A DNA stretch of 64,000 nucleotides from Lactiplantibacillus plantarum EGD-AQ4 (GCF_000463075.2 NZ_AVAQ01000001.1:1-64000), one strand, 5' to 3'. Counted from the stretch's first letter, positions 36,638-46,660 are shown. Notes: generated from the sequence alone by a model not told the origin. Numbers and translations: made by a program.

Positions 36638-39592
36638 TTAGTGTCCATCTGAATCATCACTCGTTTTAGCCAGCAACCGACGCTGAATGCGCGAGGCCAA
36701 TTTACTCTGCGTCGCTTTGAGTGCGGCTGGGTCGTCGAAATCAATTTTTGCGAGTCGTGGGTACCGACGCATGAAGAATAGTCCAGTGAGGACAATGAAT
36801 AGCACCAGAATCAGTGCTAAGATGCCTAATTCGCCTAGTACGGAATTACCGGTCATTAACGTTTGTCGCAGGCCATTCACGCTGTAACTCATTGGCAACC
36901 ACGGATGAATGATTCGGAAAAAGCGGCCAGATAGTTGAATCGGGTAGGTGCCGGCTGAACCGCCGAGCTGCAGGACCAGAAAGACCATGCTGAAGAAGGC
37001 GCCGGCCTTGCCGAAGACGAGGTTCAACCAGGCGACAATCGTCATGAACATGAGCGCCGTCAGAATCAGCACCAACCAGGTGGCAAACGGATGAATCGGC
37101 GCGAGCGTATCGATGCGCATCATTAACCCGAGCATAATGGTGCTTTCCATCAGCGAAAAGACTAGCACAAGGATTGCCTTACTGCACCACCAGTCAAGGG
37201 CGGATTTGGGATACTTGCGTGGCGTATATAAATCAAACATCATATTGAACGCAAGGGCGCCAACAAACAGCGAAACACTTAACATATAGGGCGCCATGCC
37301 GGTCCCGTTGTTGGTAGCCTTATCCGCATCTGAATGCGTCGTCGCCACTGGTTTGGCAATTTGTTGATACGTCAACTTAGACGGATTGACATGACCTTGC
37401 TTGGCGGCCGTCCCTAATTTGGTCGCTAAGGTTTGATTACCGCTCTGAATGGTCTGGTCAGCGGCCGTAACCTGGTTCGCCCCACTGGCGAGTTGTTGCG
37501 CGCCACTTGCTAACTGTTGATTGCCATTGGCGAGTTGGGTACTGCCAGTCGTTAAGGTGTTGCCGTTAGCGGCGAGTTTGTTGAGACCATTGCCGACACG
37601 TTGCGCCCCGTTCATAAGTTGGGTGACACCAGTTGTGAGAGCGGGTAACTTACCCTGAATCGTGTCCAGCCCAGTCGCGATTTGATTGCTGCCACGGGTA
37701 AGCTGATTGCCTTGGGTGCTGAGTTGGGACGTTCCTGTCGCTAATTGTTGCGTCCCCGATGCGACTTGACCTGCACCAGCAGCGAGTTGCTGGCTGCGTT
37801 GGTTAAGGCGTCCGGTGTTCGCGTTTAACGCTTGGAAGCCCTGTGTCAGCTGTGAGCTGGTAGTCGTGAGTCCAGCTGTCCCACTAGCTAATTGCGTTGC
37901 GCCATTGGCAAGCGTGCTGATGCCGGACGTGAGCTGTGGTAGGTCGGTCTTAAATTGGGCCAATCCAGTGTTCAGTTGGCCGGCTGCGGTCCCGGCAGTT
38001 TGAATGCCGGTGGTCAAAGACTGTGCACCAGTCGCGAGTTGGTCGACTGAGCTGGTGAGGGCCGTTTGCTGCCGATTGATCGCGCTGAGGGCGTTAGTGA
38101 GTGCGGTCGCGTCAACGGTGGGCTGCTTAACTTGCGCAAGCGCAGTCGTCAAACTAGCTAACGCGGCGTTAATGTCGTCCTGATTGGTGGACTGATCCAC
38201 CGTTGCTAAAATGGCAGATTTTTGGGCGGCAGTTAGATTTTGACGATCCGCTGTTGCAGCGATGCTAGCATGTACAGTTGTACTGGCTTTAATCGCCACT
38301 GAAAGGGCGTCGAGCGCACTTTTAACGGTGGTTAGGTCACTTCCCGTTGTCTGCTTTTGCAAGGCGGTCACGGCGTTGCTGAGTGTTGCCTGATCGCTAG
38401 TCCGGTGCTTAAGCTGATTTTGAAGCTGTTGCAGTCCGGCAGTGAGTGTTTGACTGTGCGAATCGAGGGTCTGAAGACCGGTGTTAAGCTGACTAGCGCC
38501 GTCTGCAAGTGCGGTCGTTGCGCTGGTTAAACGGGTCGTTTTGGCCTGTAACTGAGTGGTTCCACGGCTAAGACTAGTTGCACCGGTATTGATCTGGCTG
38601 ACACCGTCCACGTACCGGTTTAATCCCGTCCCGAATTGTTGCGTCCCGCTGGCTAATTGTGCCGTCCCATGACTGAATTGTTGGGTGCCAGTCGCCACTT
38701 GGTTGGCACCATTGTTAACCTTGGTGCTGCCGGCATTGACTTGCTGAACGCCGGTGACGTAGCGATTGACGCCCTGATTCAGCGTTTGGGCACCGGTATT
38801 GAGTTGACCGAGTCCAGCCACCAGCTGATTGCTCTTGACGAGTAGTTGCGTCAATCCAGCGACGACTTGTTGATTACCGGTTTTTAGTTGGTCGACGCCG
38901 TTAATATATTGATTTAAACCAATATTTAACGTTTTACTACCTTGTGCCAGCTTCAGTGAACTCGTGGCCAGCGTATCGAGGTGCGTGGCAAGTTGCCGAT
39001 TGGCTGATGCCAGCTTGGTGCCACCGGTGGCGAGTTTCTGATTACTGGTCGCAGCCGTTTTGAGACCGCCATCTAATTGTTTGATGGCTGCAAACATCGT
39101 CTTAGCATAGCTGGTCGTGACCGTTTGGGCGACGGATGTCCGAATTGAGCTGGCCGCGGAAGTTGCCATTTTGCTAGCGACAAAGTTATGACCAGCGCTT
39201 GTGTCATAGTGCAGCACCATCGTCTGCGGATGCCGATTGAGCAAAGTGGTGGCGTGCTGTGAAAAGTTTTTTGGAATCGTCAGGACCATGTAGTAGCGGC
39301 CATTTTTTAAGCCGGCTTGGGCTTGACCAGCCGTCATCGCATGAAATTCCAGCGCATCGGATTGCTTGAGTGTGTGCGTCAGGTCGTGGCCAATACTCAG
39401 TCGGTGCCCCTGGTAAGTGACAGCCTGATCTTGGTTGACAACGGCGACCGGCAAGTGATTGAGCCGTCCGTACGGATCCCACATTGATCGGAGAAACGTG
39501 ACGGCATATATCGATGGAATCAACATAATAATTGCCACCACGATCATCATAAATTTGTGGCGCCGCAGATAGGCCAATTCTGCTTTAATCAT
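36638..39592 (-). CDS. YhgE/Pip-family membrane protein with long GxxxL-type repeat region
   Basis: 984 residues. One N-terminal helix (about 15-35), a YhgE N-domain, a long middle part (~190-740) built from repeating ~7-residue units of the type LATGTQQL, and a C-terminal block of five or six helices (~770-960) like ABC-2 permeases. The family includes phage infection protein (Pip) of Lactococcus and components linked to EsaA-type secretion. The start is ATG 39592 with AGGAGGAG upstream; a longer reading from 39733 lacks a ribosome binding site. It is a stand-alone gene; its role is not known to me, but a surface-exposed coiled stalk is plausible. Confidence 0.88.
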   Translation of the reverse strand: MIKAELAYLRRHKFMMIVVAIIMLIPSIYAVTFLRSMWDPYGRLNHLPVAVVNQDQAVTYQGHRLSIGHDLTHTLKQSDALEFHAMTAGQAQAGLKNGRYYMVLTIPKNFSQHATTLLNRHPQTMVLHYDTSAGHNFVASKMATSAASSIRTSVAQTVTTSYAKTMFAAIKQLDGGLKTAATSNQKLATGGTKLASANRQLATHLDTLATSSLKLAQGSKTLNIGLNQYINGVDQLKTGNQQVVAGLTQLLVKSNQLVAGLGQLNTGAQTLNQGVNRYVTGVQQVNAGSTKVNNGANQVATGTQQFSHGTAQLASGTQQFGTGLNRYVDGVSQINTGATSLSRGTTQLQAKTTRLTSATTALADGASQLNTGLQTLDSHSQTLTAGLQQLQNQLKHRTSDQATLSNAVTALQKQTTGSDLTTVKSALDALSVAIKASTTVHASIAATADRQNLTAAQKSAILATVDQSTNQDDINAALASLTTALAQVKQPTVDATALTNALSAINRQQTALTSSVDQLATGAQSLTTGIQTAGTAAGQLNTGLAQFKTDLPQLTSGISTLANGATQLASGTAGLTTTSSQLTQGFQALNANTGRLNQRSQQLAAGAGQVASGTQQLATGTSQLSTQGNQLTRGSNQIATGLDTIQGKLPALTTGVTQLMNGAQRVGNGLNKLAANGNTLTTGSTQLANGNQQLASGAQQLASGANQVTAADQTIQSGNQTLATKLGTAAKQGHVNPSKLTYQQIAKPVATTHSDADKATNNGTGMAPYMLSVSLFVGALAFNMMFDLYTPRKYPKSALDWWCSKAILVLVFSLMESTIMLGLMMRIDTLAPIHPFATWLVLILTALMFMTIVAWLNLVFGKAGAFFSMVFLVLQLGGSAGTYPIQLSGRFFRIIHPWLPMSYSVNGLRQTLMTGNSVLGELGILALILVLFIVLTGLFFMRRYPRLAKIDFDDPAALKATQSKLASRIQRRLLAKTSDDSDGH

Positions 39593-39984
39593 TGTAAATA
39601 CTCCTCCTAGTCGTAAAGGTGTCAGTTGGCACCTGTTCAAATTCTCTTGTGCACCAATGAGAATAGCAGGTTTCAAGAGAAGTGCCACATCAGTTTCCCC
39701 GCGTGTGGGGTTTATGCCACACTTGAGGTGCAAGTGGGGTGTAAAGTTGAGCTGATTTTTGAATGTTGACGGCGCGATGTGAATATAACGTTTAAATTAG
39801 CCATTACAGATGGAATCGATGAGGTCCATTAAAATTCCAGTATACTTCCGGATATAGTTGGATTAGAATTTGAAAATTTGCTTTCTTGAACATGGCTGTA
39901 CATTTATAATAAGCGCAAGGGTAGGGGAATTGCATCAATGCTGAAGTCATTATTGGCGGATAATCGAAAGGAATGGCTATTGTT

Positions 39985-42384
39985 ATGAAAAATCCAATCA
40001 TGTGTTGTGCCTTAGCCACTTTAGGGGTAAGTCAGGGGAAAATTGATAAGTTAGATACCACCACTTGTCACTTTTATGAATTAATCAATGAACATCACGT
40101 TTCATTACTATGGGAACAATTGATGGGTCGCAAAAGTGCCCAAGCGGTCAGTCAAATCGAAGCTGCTCAGGCGAACTGGCAGCAAAATCAGCCTGATCTG
40201 ACTGATTCGCTGTACTTTCTAGCAATCGTGGGTGCGAGTGATAAGTTAATCCGAAGTTTGCAACGAAATGATGTCAGAACAGTCTCACAACTAGATCATA
40301 TGCTTCGGCAACAGATGAAGCTGCCAACCGATTGGCGGAAAGACCCAACAGCAAATGCCGCACTCGTTCAAGCTTATTTTGATTGGAAAGCAACCAATCA
40401 AGCGGTAATCCAGCAGGAGCTCGAAAATAAGCCAGAGGTCGATTTGAGCGTGCAACTAACGCAAATTTCAAATCAGCAGCGAACCGCCGCAACGTTCAAA
40501 AAGTGGTTTGGCGTGGATGAAATCCCTAAGACGTTAATGGCGTTTTTAACGTTAGATTTCAAAAAGAAGGCCATACTGGTTAGTCGTTTGTCTGGGAAGA
40601 CCTTGCAAGAAATCGGTGATGAACATGGGCTGACGCGAGAACGTGTTCGTCAGATTATTGCCAAAATGGTTCAACAACTCCCTTTATTTGACGATGTTGA
40701 GAAATATCACAAATTAGTGTTGACTTATGATATCCAACTCGATCAATTCTTGGATTACACTCACGGGACTGAGGAAATATATACTTATTTGAATCTAAAG
40801 TACAAGCGTCCTAAAAAGTTAGCGTCATTGGACCAATACTTACTCACACTGAATAAAGTTGCGCCAGATGCTTTAGGGGCGCGATTGAATCAGCATGGAA
40901 AATTTATTAATCACGCGAATCAAGTGGTGCCTTTTTCGGCCGCTAATGTGATTGATGAAATTTTGTTTAATCATCGGCGGGTCTTTAATACTGATGAGAT
41001 GGTCGTTCAAATAAAAACCTTTTTTGAAGCTCATGGTCAAATCCAGGCGACCCCCATTTCAGCTCGTGCGGTACTTGCCCAGATCGAACGACAAGCGCAT
41101 ATTATTCAACGAACGAATGGCTACTTTCGGTATTATGAGCTGGATTTGCACGATGTCATGGACTATCTTGACGAGTTGAATGCGCTATTTGATGTTGCAG
41201 ATGGTATTTATGGGATTGATTACTTTTTCAATCACAATCAGTCTCTAATGGATGAGCTAGGTCTGCAAGAAAGTTCCGAATTAGCTAATTTGTTAAAAGG
41301 ATTGGGTTATGAACGTTTCAAACGCTTAAACACAATTGTGCGTCAATCGCAGGTCTACATTGGGGCCATCAAGAATGATGCCCAGTGTAAGGATCAATTT
41401 TACCTTGGTATTTTTTCACAGTTTGACGGCCAATCATTGGCAGACACCGTTGATTACCTTGAAGCGAATTATGCGCTTCAGCGTCCAACGATGTGGTCAT
41501 ACTTGGGAACCACTTATAAGCAATACATTCATCGAAATATGATTAATATGAATGTCAAGTTGCCGAGTGATGCGGATTTTTATCACAAAATGAAGGTCGT
41601 TCTCAATGAACCAATATACCCATATGACCAGGCTGCAGCGATTGTTAAGCTCATTGATCCGTCAATACAAGTGTCACCATTATTGATGGATCGACTGGGT
41701 TACATCGAGCGAAGTGCCCTGTTAATGCAAAAATCTTATGCTTCTTTGAATGACGCAATTAGAGCACTGTGGTTGGCAGATGACGAGATTTCCGTGGAGA
41801 AGGTTCAGGCTTATCCGAACAACTGGTTTAGATTCAAGGCGTATAATCTTGAATTGCAGCATGACCTGGTTGCGATAGATGCGACCCGTTACTTGACTGC
41901 GAAGGGCTTGAGTAAAATTGGCGTGACTAAGCCAGATATCGAGCGGTTTCTGCAAGAAGTCATGGCATTCATTGAAGATGATGTCTTCTTTACGTGGAGG
42001 TCACTGATTGATTCAGGCTTTGAAAGTGATTTTATAGCTAAAGCTAATCTCAGCGACTTTGCCTACGAACGGTTGATTTTCACAATTCCGTCAATTAGAA
42101 CCATCAAGACGCGTGGCTCAATCTATATTAATCAGAGTCAGCCGACACCAAAATGTCCGCCATTAACTGATTTCTTTGCACAAGAACTGGGTGCGCAGTC
42201 ACGCGATATCGACGACTTCTTGTGTGAGCTGAATCATAAATTCGGCCTGGATGTGACGAGGTCCAGAGCACTTGACAAGTTAGGTAAAGGCCAATTGGCG
42301 TATTCCGCAGAGACTAATCGCATTTATCCAGATAAATTGAGTCTGTATAAGGATACTTACCAAGAGTTAGGAATCGATGTTTAA
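39985..42384 (+). CDS. 799-residue protein with a sigma-70 region 4-like helix-turn-helix
   Basis: I do not recognise this protein as a whole. Residues 206-224 read TLQEIGDEHGLTRERVRQI, a near-consensus sigma-70 region 4.2 helix-turn-helix. Ahead of it (about 75-110) is a short helical segment (LIRSLQRNDVRTVSQL) like the helix-hairpin unit of RNA polymerase alpha C-terminal domains. The remaining ~570 residues are helical, without signal peptide or membrane helices and with no catalytic motif I can name. No region 2 is present, so it is not an ordinary sigma factor. ATG 39985 is preferred because GAAAGGA abuts the ATG at 39973. It is isolated, has its own terminator and is more AT-rich than its neighbours, which suggests accessory origin. 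Confidence 0.8.
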   Translation: MKNPIMCCALATLGVSQGKIDKLDTTTCHFYELINEHHVSLLWEQLMGRKSAQAVSQIEAAQANWQQNQPDLTDSLYFLAIVGASDKLIRSLQRNDVRTVSQLDHMLRQQMKLPTDWRKDPTANAALVQAYFDWKATNQAVIQQELENKPEVDLSVQLTQISNQQRTAATFKKWFGVDEIPKTLMAFLTLDFKKKAILVSRLSGKTLQEIGDEHGLTRERVRQIIAKMVQQLPLFDDVEKYHKLVLTYDIQLDQFLDYTHGTEEIYTYLNLKYKRPKKLASLDQYLLTLNKVAPDALGARLNQHGKFINHANQVVPFSAANVIDEILFNHRRVFNTDEMVVQIKTFFEAHGQIQATPISARAVLAQIERQAHIIQRTNGYFRYYELDLHDVMDYLDELNALFDVADGIYGIDYFFNHNQSLMDELGLQESSELANLLKGLGYERFKRLNTIVRQSQVYIGAIKNDAQCKDQFYLGIFSQFDGQSLADTVDYLEANYALQRPTMWSYLGTTYKQYIHRNMINMNVKLPSDADFYHKMKVVLNEPIYPYDQAAAIVKLIDPSIQVSPLLMDRLGYIERSALLMQKSYASLNDAIRALWLADDEISVEKVQAYPNNWFRFKAYNLELQHDLVAIDATRYLTAKGLSKIGVTKPDIERFLQEVMAFIEDDVFFTWRSLIDSGFESDFIAKANLSDFAYERLIFTIPSIRTIKTRGSIYINQSQPTPKCPPLTDFFAQELGAQSRDIDDFLCELNHKFGLDVTRSRALDKLGKGQLAYSAETNRIYPDKLSLYKDTYQELGIDV

Positions 42385-42475
42385 GAAGCGACAGACGCGG
42401 TTTGAAATATACCTATAAACGCGAAAAAGGGCTTCATCAATTAGAGGATTTCTTTTGATGAAGAGATTTATATGA

Positions 42476-42522
42476 AATTAGGCTGACCAGTCGGGACGAA
42501 GACTAGTCAGCCTAATTTTTTT
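42476..42522 (+). terminator. Terminator after the sigma-like gene
   Basis: AAATTAGGCTGAC pairs with GTCAGCCTAATTTTTTT. A weaker stem (CTTCATCAA/TTGATGAAG, 42432-42463) precedes it. Confidence 0.85.
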
Positions 42523-42611
42523 GTTGGTTATGATTGGGCGCGGTTCACTTCGCTATCTATTGCGTGTGTTTAGCGGATATTGCAAAGTAAGCGGAAGCAC
42601 ATGTCCGCGAG

Positions 42612-43418
42612 TCACAGCTTGTTTTTGAACGCCAACCACTTCAAATAATGATCATGGGCCTTTTTCATTCGCCGATAACGCTGCGGTTGCTTACGGTAAA
42701 AATCCTGATGGTAATTCTCGGCTAGCCAGAAATGACTTAAGGGTTCGATGGCCACGATGATCGGTTGTTTGTAGCGTTTTGACTCAATGACGGCTTGTTT
42801 AGACGCCGTGGCAATTGCCATTTGGTCTTGATTGGCGTAGAAGATGACGGGGCGATACTGGGTGCCGCGGTCGTTGATCTGTCCAAACTGGTCGGTCGGG
42901 TCGATCAGTTGCCAGTAAAGCTCGACAAGTTCCTGATACGACGTTTTACGGGTATCATACCTGATTTCGACCGCTTCCACGTGGCCGGTGTACTGACCGC
43001 TAACTTGCTCATAGGTAGGCTGTTCCCACGAACCACCCGTGTAGCCAGAAGTGACCGCGATAATTCCGGGACGTTGGTCGAAGGGTTCGACCATGCACCA
43101 AAAACAGCCGCCAGCAAACACGGCGCGTTCTTCGTAGCTAGCGTCGATTTGTGGCGTGTCAGAACAATCTAATTTGGGCACCACTGGCCCGTTACCAGTC
43201 ATTACTAAGTAGAAGTCCATCACGTCTGGCGTGAGATTATCACGGGTCGCGAGTGGTCGTAAGTCGGCTTCCAGTTGCTTCAATTGACCAGTTGGGGATA
43301 ATTGTTGCGGATTATCCTTGGCCTGAACGAGTAAATGGCGCTCCCAGTCGCGGGTCGCGGGATTTAGGATTAGGTTGTATAGGTCGCGCATTAACGCTTC
43401 AATATTTGATTTCATCAT
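42612..43418 (-). CDS. msrA: Peptide methionine sulfoxide reductase A with N-terminal extension
   Basis: 268 residues. The MsrA catalytic core starts near residue 97 with GGCFWC (catalytic Cys105, then Cys108) and continues with GYTGG, HVEAVEI and DPTDQFGQINDRGTQYRP. About 95 extra N-terminal residues, helical and without export signal, precede it. It reduces methionine-S-sulfoxide in proteins in the cytoplasm. No msrB is adjacent. Confidence 0.95.
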   Translation of the reverse strand: MMKSNIEALMRDLYNLILNPATRDWERHLLVQAKDNPQQLSPTGQLKQLEADLRPLATRDNLTPDVMDFYLVMTGNGPVVPKLDCSDTPQIDASYEERAVFAGGCFWCMVEPFDQRPGIIAVTSGYTGGSWEQPTYEQVSGQYTGHVEAVEIRYDTRKTSYQELVELYWQLIDPTDQFGQINDRGTQYRPVIFYANQDQMAIATASKQAVIESKRYKQPIIVAIEPLSHFWLAENYHQDFYRKQPQRYRRMKKAHDHYLKWLAFKNKL

Positions 43419-43817
43419 TAAGCACCCACTATTGATTGACTGTGTTGGTGAGAGGTTGGGAGTTCAAATCGTTTCTGGTTAGGGTCGTTTTTGTTAGATT
43501 CATTTTACTCAGATTCATTTTAGCATGGTGCGGATGCATGCACCTAACGTCATGATTCTCAATTGATTCCCGTGTGGTTTAAGTTGGCTAATGGGATTCA
43601 AAAATAGCCCCACATCTCTAAAATGGCATGTGAGGCGAGAATTATATTTTAAAAATTATGAGTGCGATAGTGCTAAGTCAAATTAGAAGGAGACGTTGCT
43701 GTGATTTGAGTCTAAATAAAATAACATAATTTATACGGCTATGATGCTGGCTGTACCTTGGAAAGGGTAATGAAATTTCTTTGGCAATGGGTCTCAGAAT
43801 TGCTGTTTGTATCACAT
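43419..43817. other. Intergenic region without a gene
   Basis: About 400 bases between msrA and the ABC exporter permease. I see no coding frame with a ribosome binding site and no strong terminator. Confidence 0.6.
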
Positions 43818-44555
43818 TTAATCGTTATCAAGACCTTGACGACGATAGGCATAGAAAAAGATGCCGCAACAAATTACGAGCCATCCGAGCTGTAATAGTA
43901 CTTCGTGCAAATTCCATGAGAAACCGTCAGCTGTATAGGAGGCCGTAATCAAATGATTTATTGTACTGGTATACAGACAGCTACTAATTGTTTTAAGGGA
44001 ACTATTGAACTGTTCCAAATTTGGTAACAGACTTAATATCAACATCGGTAGGATACTAATAACGCCCGCTTGGCTTTGATTCTTGGTAACGAGGCCAATA
44101 ATATAGCCTAGTACAAGACTTATTAAGCTCATGATGATAGTAATCAGCAGAAAGTTTCCCAAGTGGATTCGTGACCAGCTCGCGCCACTAAGGGGCAGCA
44201 GAATCAAATTGGTAATCGTCATAATCACTAATGGTGGCAATAAACTACCGATAAAAAATTCGGGCCCAGTAATGGACGATGTCATCAAGACGCGTAACGT
44301 GTGGTGCTCTTTTTCTTCGGCTAAGGGATAACTAGCCATCATGATTCCACCCATGACGATACTGAAGCTGAGTCCCATGCCCAATGAAATGGAAACCAGG
44401 GCGACGTGTGAGGGTGCTTCATCTTCCATGATACTCTTCATGAAAATGACATACAAAATAGCCATAATTGGGGCAGTCATTAGACTTATATTTGAAACGA
44501 TCAGTCTTAATTTCAGGCCGAATAGTGCTTTGATTTTAGTCATTGATAAACTCAT
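43818..44555 (-). CDS. ABC-2 type transporter permease
   Basis: 245 residues, six predicted membrane helices, and the ABC-2 pattern with a large loop (YPLAEEKEHHTLRVLMTSSI) after helix 2. It is the membrane half of a small exporter. ATG 44555 is chosen because GGAAGGAGCC lies 3-12 bases upstream and it overlaps the ATPase stop. The substrate is unknown; lactobacillus exporters of this type handle bacteriocins, antibiotics or envelope-active compounds. Confidence 0.85.
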   Translation of the reverse strand: MSLSMTKIKALFGLKLRLIVSNISLMTAPIMAILYVIFMKSIMEDEAPSHVALVSISLGMGLSFSIVMGGIMMASYPLAEEKEHHTLRVLMTSSITGPEFFIGSLLPPLVIMTITNLILLPLSGASWSRIHLGNFLLITIIMSLISLVLGYIIGLVTKNQSQAGVISILPMLILSLLPNLEQFNSSLKTISSCLYTSTINHLITASYTADGFSWNLHEVLLQLGWLVICCGIFFYAYRRQGLDND

Positions 44556-45408
44556 TTTAGGCTCCTTCCAGTGACGGTTAAAAAGACATCTTCGAGTGTT
44601 GGCTCGCAGGAGTGAATCGTCTCGAGTTGTCCAGAAAGCATCCACTGGTTAATCTGATAAGTCGTTTCAGGAGACGCTGGGAGTAAGATATCCTGAGCTT
44701 CCGACTTAATGTGGACGCGGTATTGCTGATTGCGATTGTATTTTAATTGCAACGCTTGTGGGGCCGCACATTCTGCGATACGGCCGGCGTTAAGTAGCGC
44801 GACGCGATTACAAAGACGGGTCGCTTCCACCATATCGTGCGTCGTTAGTAGAATGGCAGTACCCTGGTCGCGTAATTCTCTAATCAATGCGTGAATCGAT
44901 TGGGTGGTGCTAGGATCTAAGCCACTAGTTGGTTCGTCGAGAAATAGGACTTGTGGTCGATGAAGAATTGCACGAGCCAGGACTAAACGTTGGCGCATGC
45001 CTTCAGATAATTTACCAGCCAGCTTCTTCTTATGTTGACTGAGGCCAACTCGTTCAAGCAAGTCATCAACGCGCGCAACTGGTATACCAAACATTTTGGC
45101 GAAAAATAGTAGGTTTTGATAGACCGATAGTTTGTCATAAAGTCCGCTGTGGTGTGTAACGATACCGATTTTTCCTAACGGTGTTCGTCGTACGCTTGCA
45201 CGGAATGGCCGAGGACGTAAGCGTTGCCCGATGACGGTAATAATTGGCCAGTTAAAATTTTGATGGTGGTCGTTTTCCCTGATCCAGAAGGACCCAAGAA
45301 GCCAAAAATTTCGCCCGGCTGGACGGTAAAACTAATTTCATCCAGTGCAGTTATATGTTGAAATGATTTGGCAATATTAATCACTTCGATTGCATTTTTG
45401 ATTGTCAT
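44552..45408 (-). pseudogene. ABC exporter ATPase, broken by a one-base frameshift
   Basis: The 5' part (45408 to 45175) encodes Walker A (GPSGSGKTT) and stops after ...YDEHR at a TAG. In the -1 frame the protein continues without a gap: LGKIGIVTHHSGLYD, then signature LSEGMRQRLVLARA, Walker B VLFLDEPTSGLDP and the H-loop THDMVEA. Restoring one T in CGTTAGG would give Arg-Leu-Gly and a ~285-residue intact ATPase. Either a real inactivating deletion, a sequencing error, or (less likely) recoding. ATG 45408 is preceded by AAAGGAG. Confidence 0.85.
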
Positions 45409-45558
45409 TTCGATAGCAAACTCCTTTAAATTTGATTTCGAAGCGTGGTCCGCTTCAACCAAATCTAGTTTACAGGAAACGTCGCAGAATGTGATTAAAT
45501 CAAGGCAGAACGCTGCATGTTGGAGCCGAGTCGTGCGTTATTTAGGGTGAATGGTGTC

Positions 45559-46545
45559 TTAAAAATTGATCAAAGCTTTCAAATCAGCGAGCTTACTGCG
45601 TGAGAGGGGCAACTTACTTTTGTTTTTCAAAATCAACGTGTAGCTATTCCGTGAATAACTGATCAGTTCTGAGATTTGTTGTAAATTAACCAAGTAGGAA
45701 CGATGACATCGAAAGAAGCCGAGTGTCGTCAATTGTCGTTCTAATTCGCTCATCGTTTGTGATGAGGTGAAGTGCTCGCCATTGACGTTAAGCTGGCTGA
45801 CTCCGTTGACGCTTTCAATAAAGTCGATTTCGTTTGGACTGAAAAAGACTGTTTTGTCGTCAACTTTGCTGGCAATTTTGAAAATTGGCCTAGGTGTATT
45901 TTCGAGATCATTCGAGGCGTCTGAACTACTTTCGGTGGCTAAATCCGTTAACTCAAGTCCGTTATTTGGTCGGTAACGATAGATGGTCGTACTGGTCAAG
46001 ACAAGTTCTTCTAAAGAATAGGAAGTCAGTAGTACGGTAATACCAGATTTACGTGTATAGCTTAATGCCGTTAAATACAACTCGATTCCGGCATTAGTCA
46101 AGTTGGTGAGCGGATTTTCGATAAGCAACAAGTCAGGTTGCAGGATGAACGCTCGAAGTAGTGCCAGTCGTTGTTGTTGATCAAAGGATAAGTGCTTAAT
46201 CTTGGTATGGGCGACATCCTTGAGCGCGAAATACTGCAAAATATTGTCAAGATCCTGGTTAAAGGCACTGATTTGCTGAAAGGCCCTTAAATAAGTCATG
46301 ACCGTTAATTGCGGATAAAAGCCGTCATCATGAAAGATGGCCTGGATGTCTGCAGCCGCGACGCCGGTCATGACGCCACTAGTTTGGGGTGTGGTTTGGC
46401 GTAATAGATTAAAAAACGCGTTGGCTTCAACGTGACTCATCTGAATACCAATATTACTTTGTGGTGGAATAGTCAGTGTGAGGTCTTTTAAGATTGTTTG
46501 GTGGTCCTGTTGCTTAAAGATATTGGTTAACTGAATTGTTTGCAT
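45559..46545 (-). CDS. LytTR regulator fused to a degenerate ABC ATPase domain
   Basis: 328 residues. Residues 1-210 have the layout of an ABC ATPase, but the Walker A loop is lost (NIGIQMSHVE in its place), the signature is LSFDQQQ, Walker B is LLLIENP, and the H-loop has Tyr (TSYSLEE). ATP hydrolysis is therefore unlikely. Residues ~225-328 are a clear LytTR DNA-binding domain (FFRCHRSYLVNL... LPLSRSKL). It precedes the exporter genes by 150 bases on the same strand and probably controls them, perhaps by sensing the transporter through the pseudo-ATPase part. ATG 46545 with GAGGTG upstream is the best start. Confidence 0.88.
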   Translation of the reverse strand: MQTIQLTNIFKQQDHQTILKDLTLTIPPQSNIGIQMSHVEANAFFNLLRQTTPQTSGVMTGVAAADIQAIFHDDGFYPQLTVMTYLRAFQQISAFNQDLDNILQYFALKDVAHTKIKHLSFDQQQRLALLRAFILQPDLLLIENPLTNLTNAGIELYLTALSYTRKSGITVLLTSYSLEELVLTSTTIYRYRPNNGLELTDLATESSSDASNDLENTPRPIFKIASKVDDKTVFFSPNEIDFIESVNGVSQLNVNGEHFTSSQTMSELERQLTTLGFFRCHRSYLVNLQQISELISYSRNSYTLILKNKSKLPLSRSKLADLKALINF

Positions 46546-46650
46546 GGTTGGCACCTCATTAGTTTAGATTGCCTGATTGAGCTGGCTAGGAACAGATGCT
46601 GAGTGACCACATCAATGATACCAAAAGAAATATCTGATACAGACAGCAAA

Positions 46651-46660
46651 ATTATACCAT
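46651..46660 (-). promoter_or_regulatory. Extended -10 promoter of the LytTR-ABC operon
   Basis: TGGTATAAT on the minus strand is an extended -10; TTGCAG lies 14 bases further upstream, too close for a standard -35. About 105 bases ahead of the regulator start. Confidence 0.5.

Noticed and set aside
45140-45190. Programmed frameshifting in the exporter ATPase
   Set aside because: No X-XXY-YYZ slippery heptamer precedes the TAG in the correct frame and no downstream pseudoknot is obvious; a simple T deletion explains the break better.
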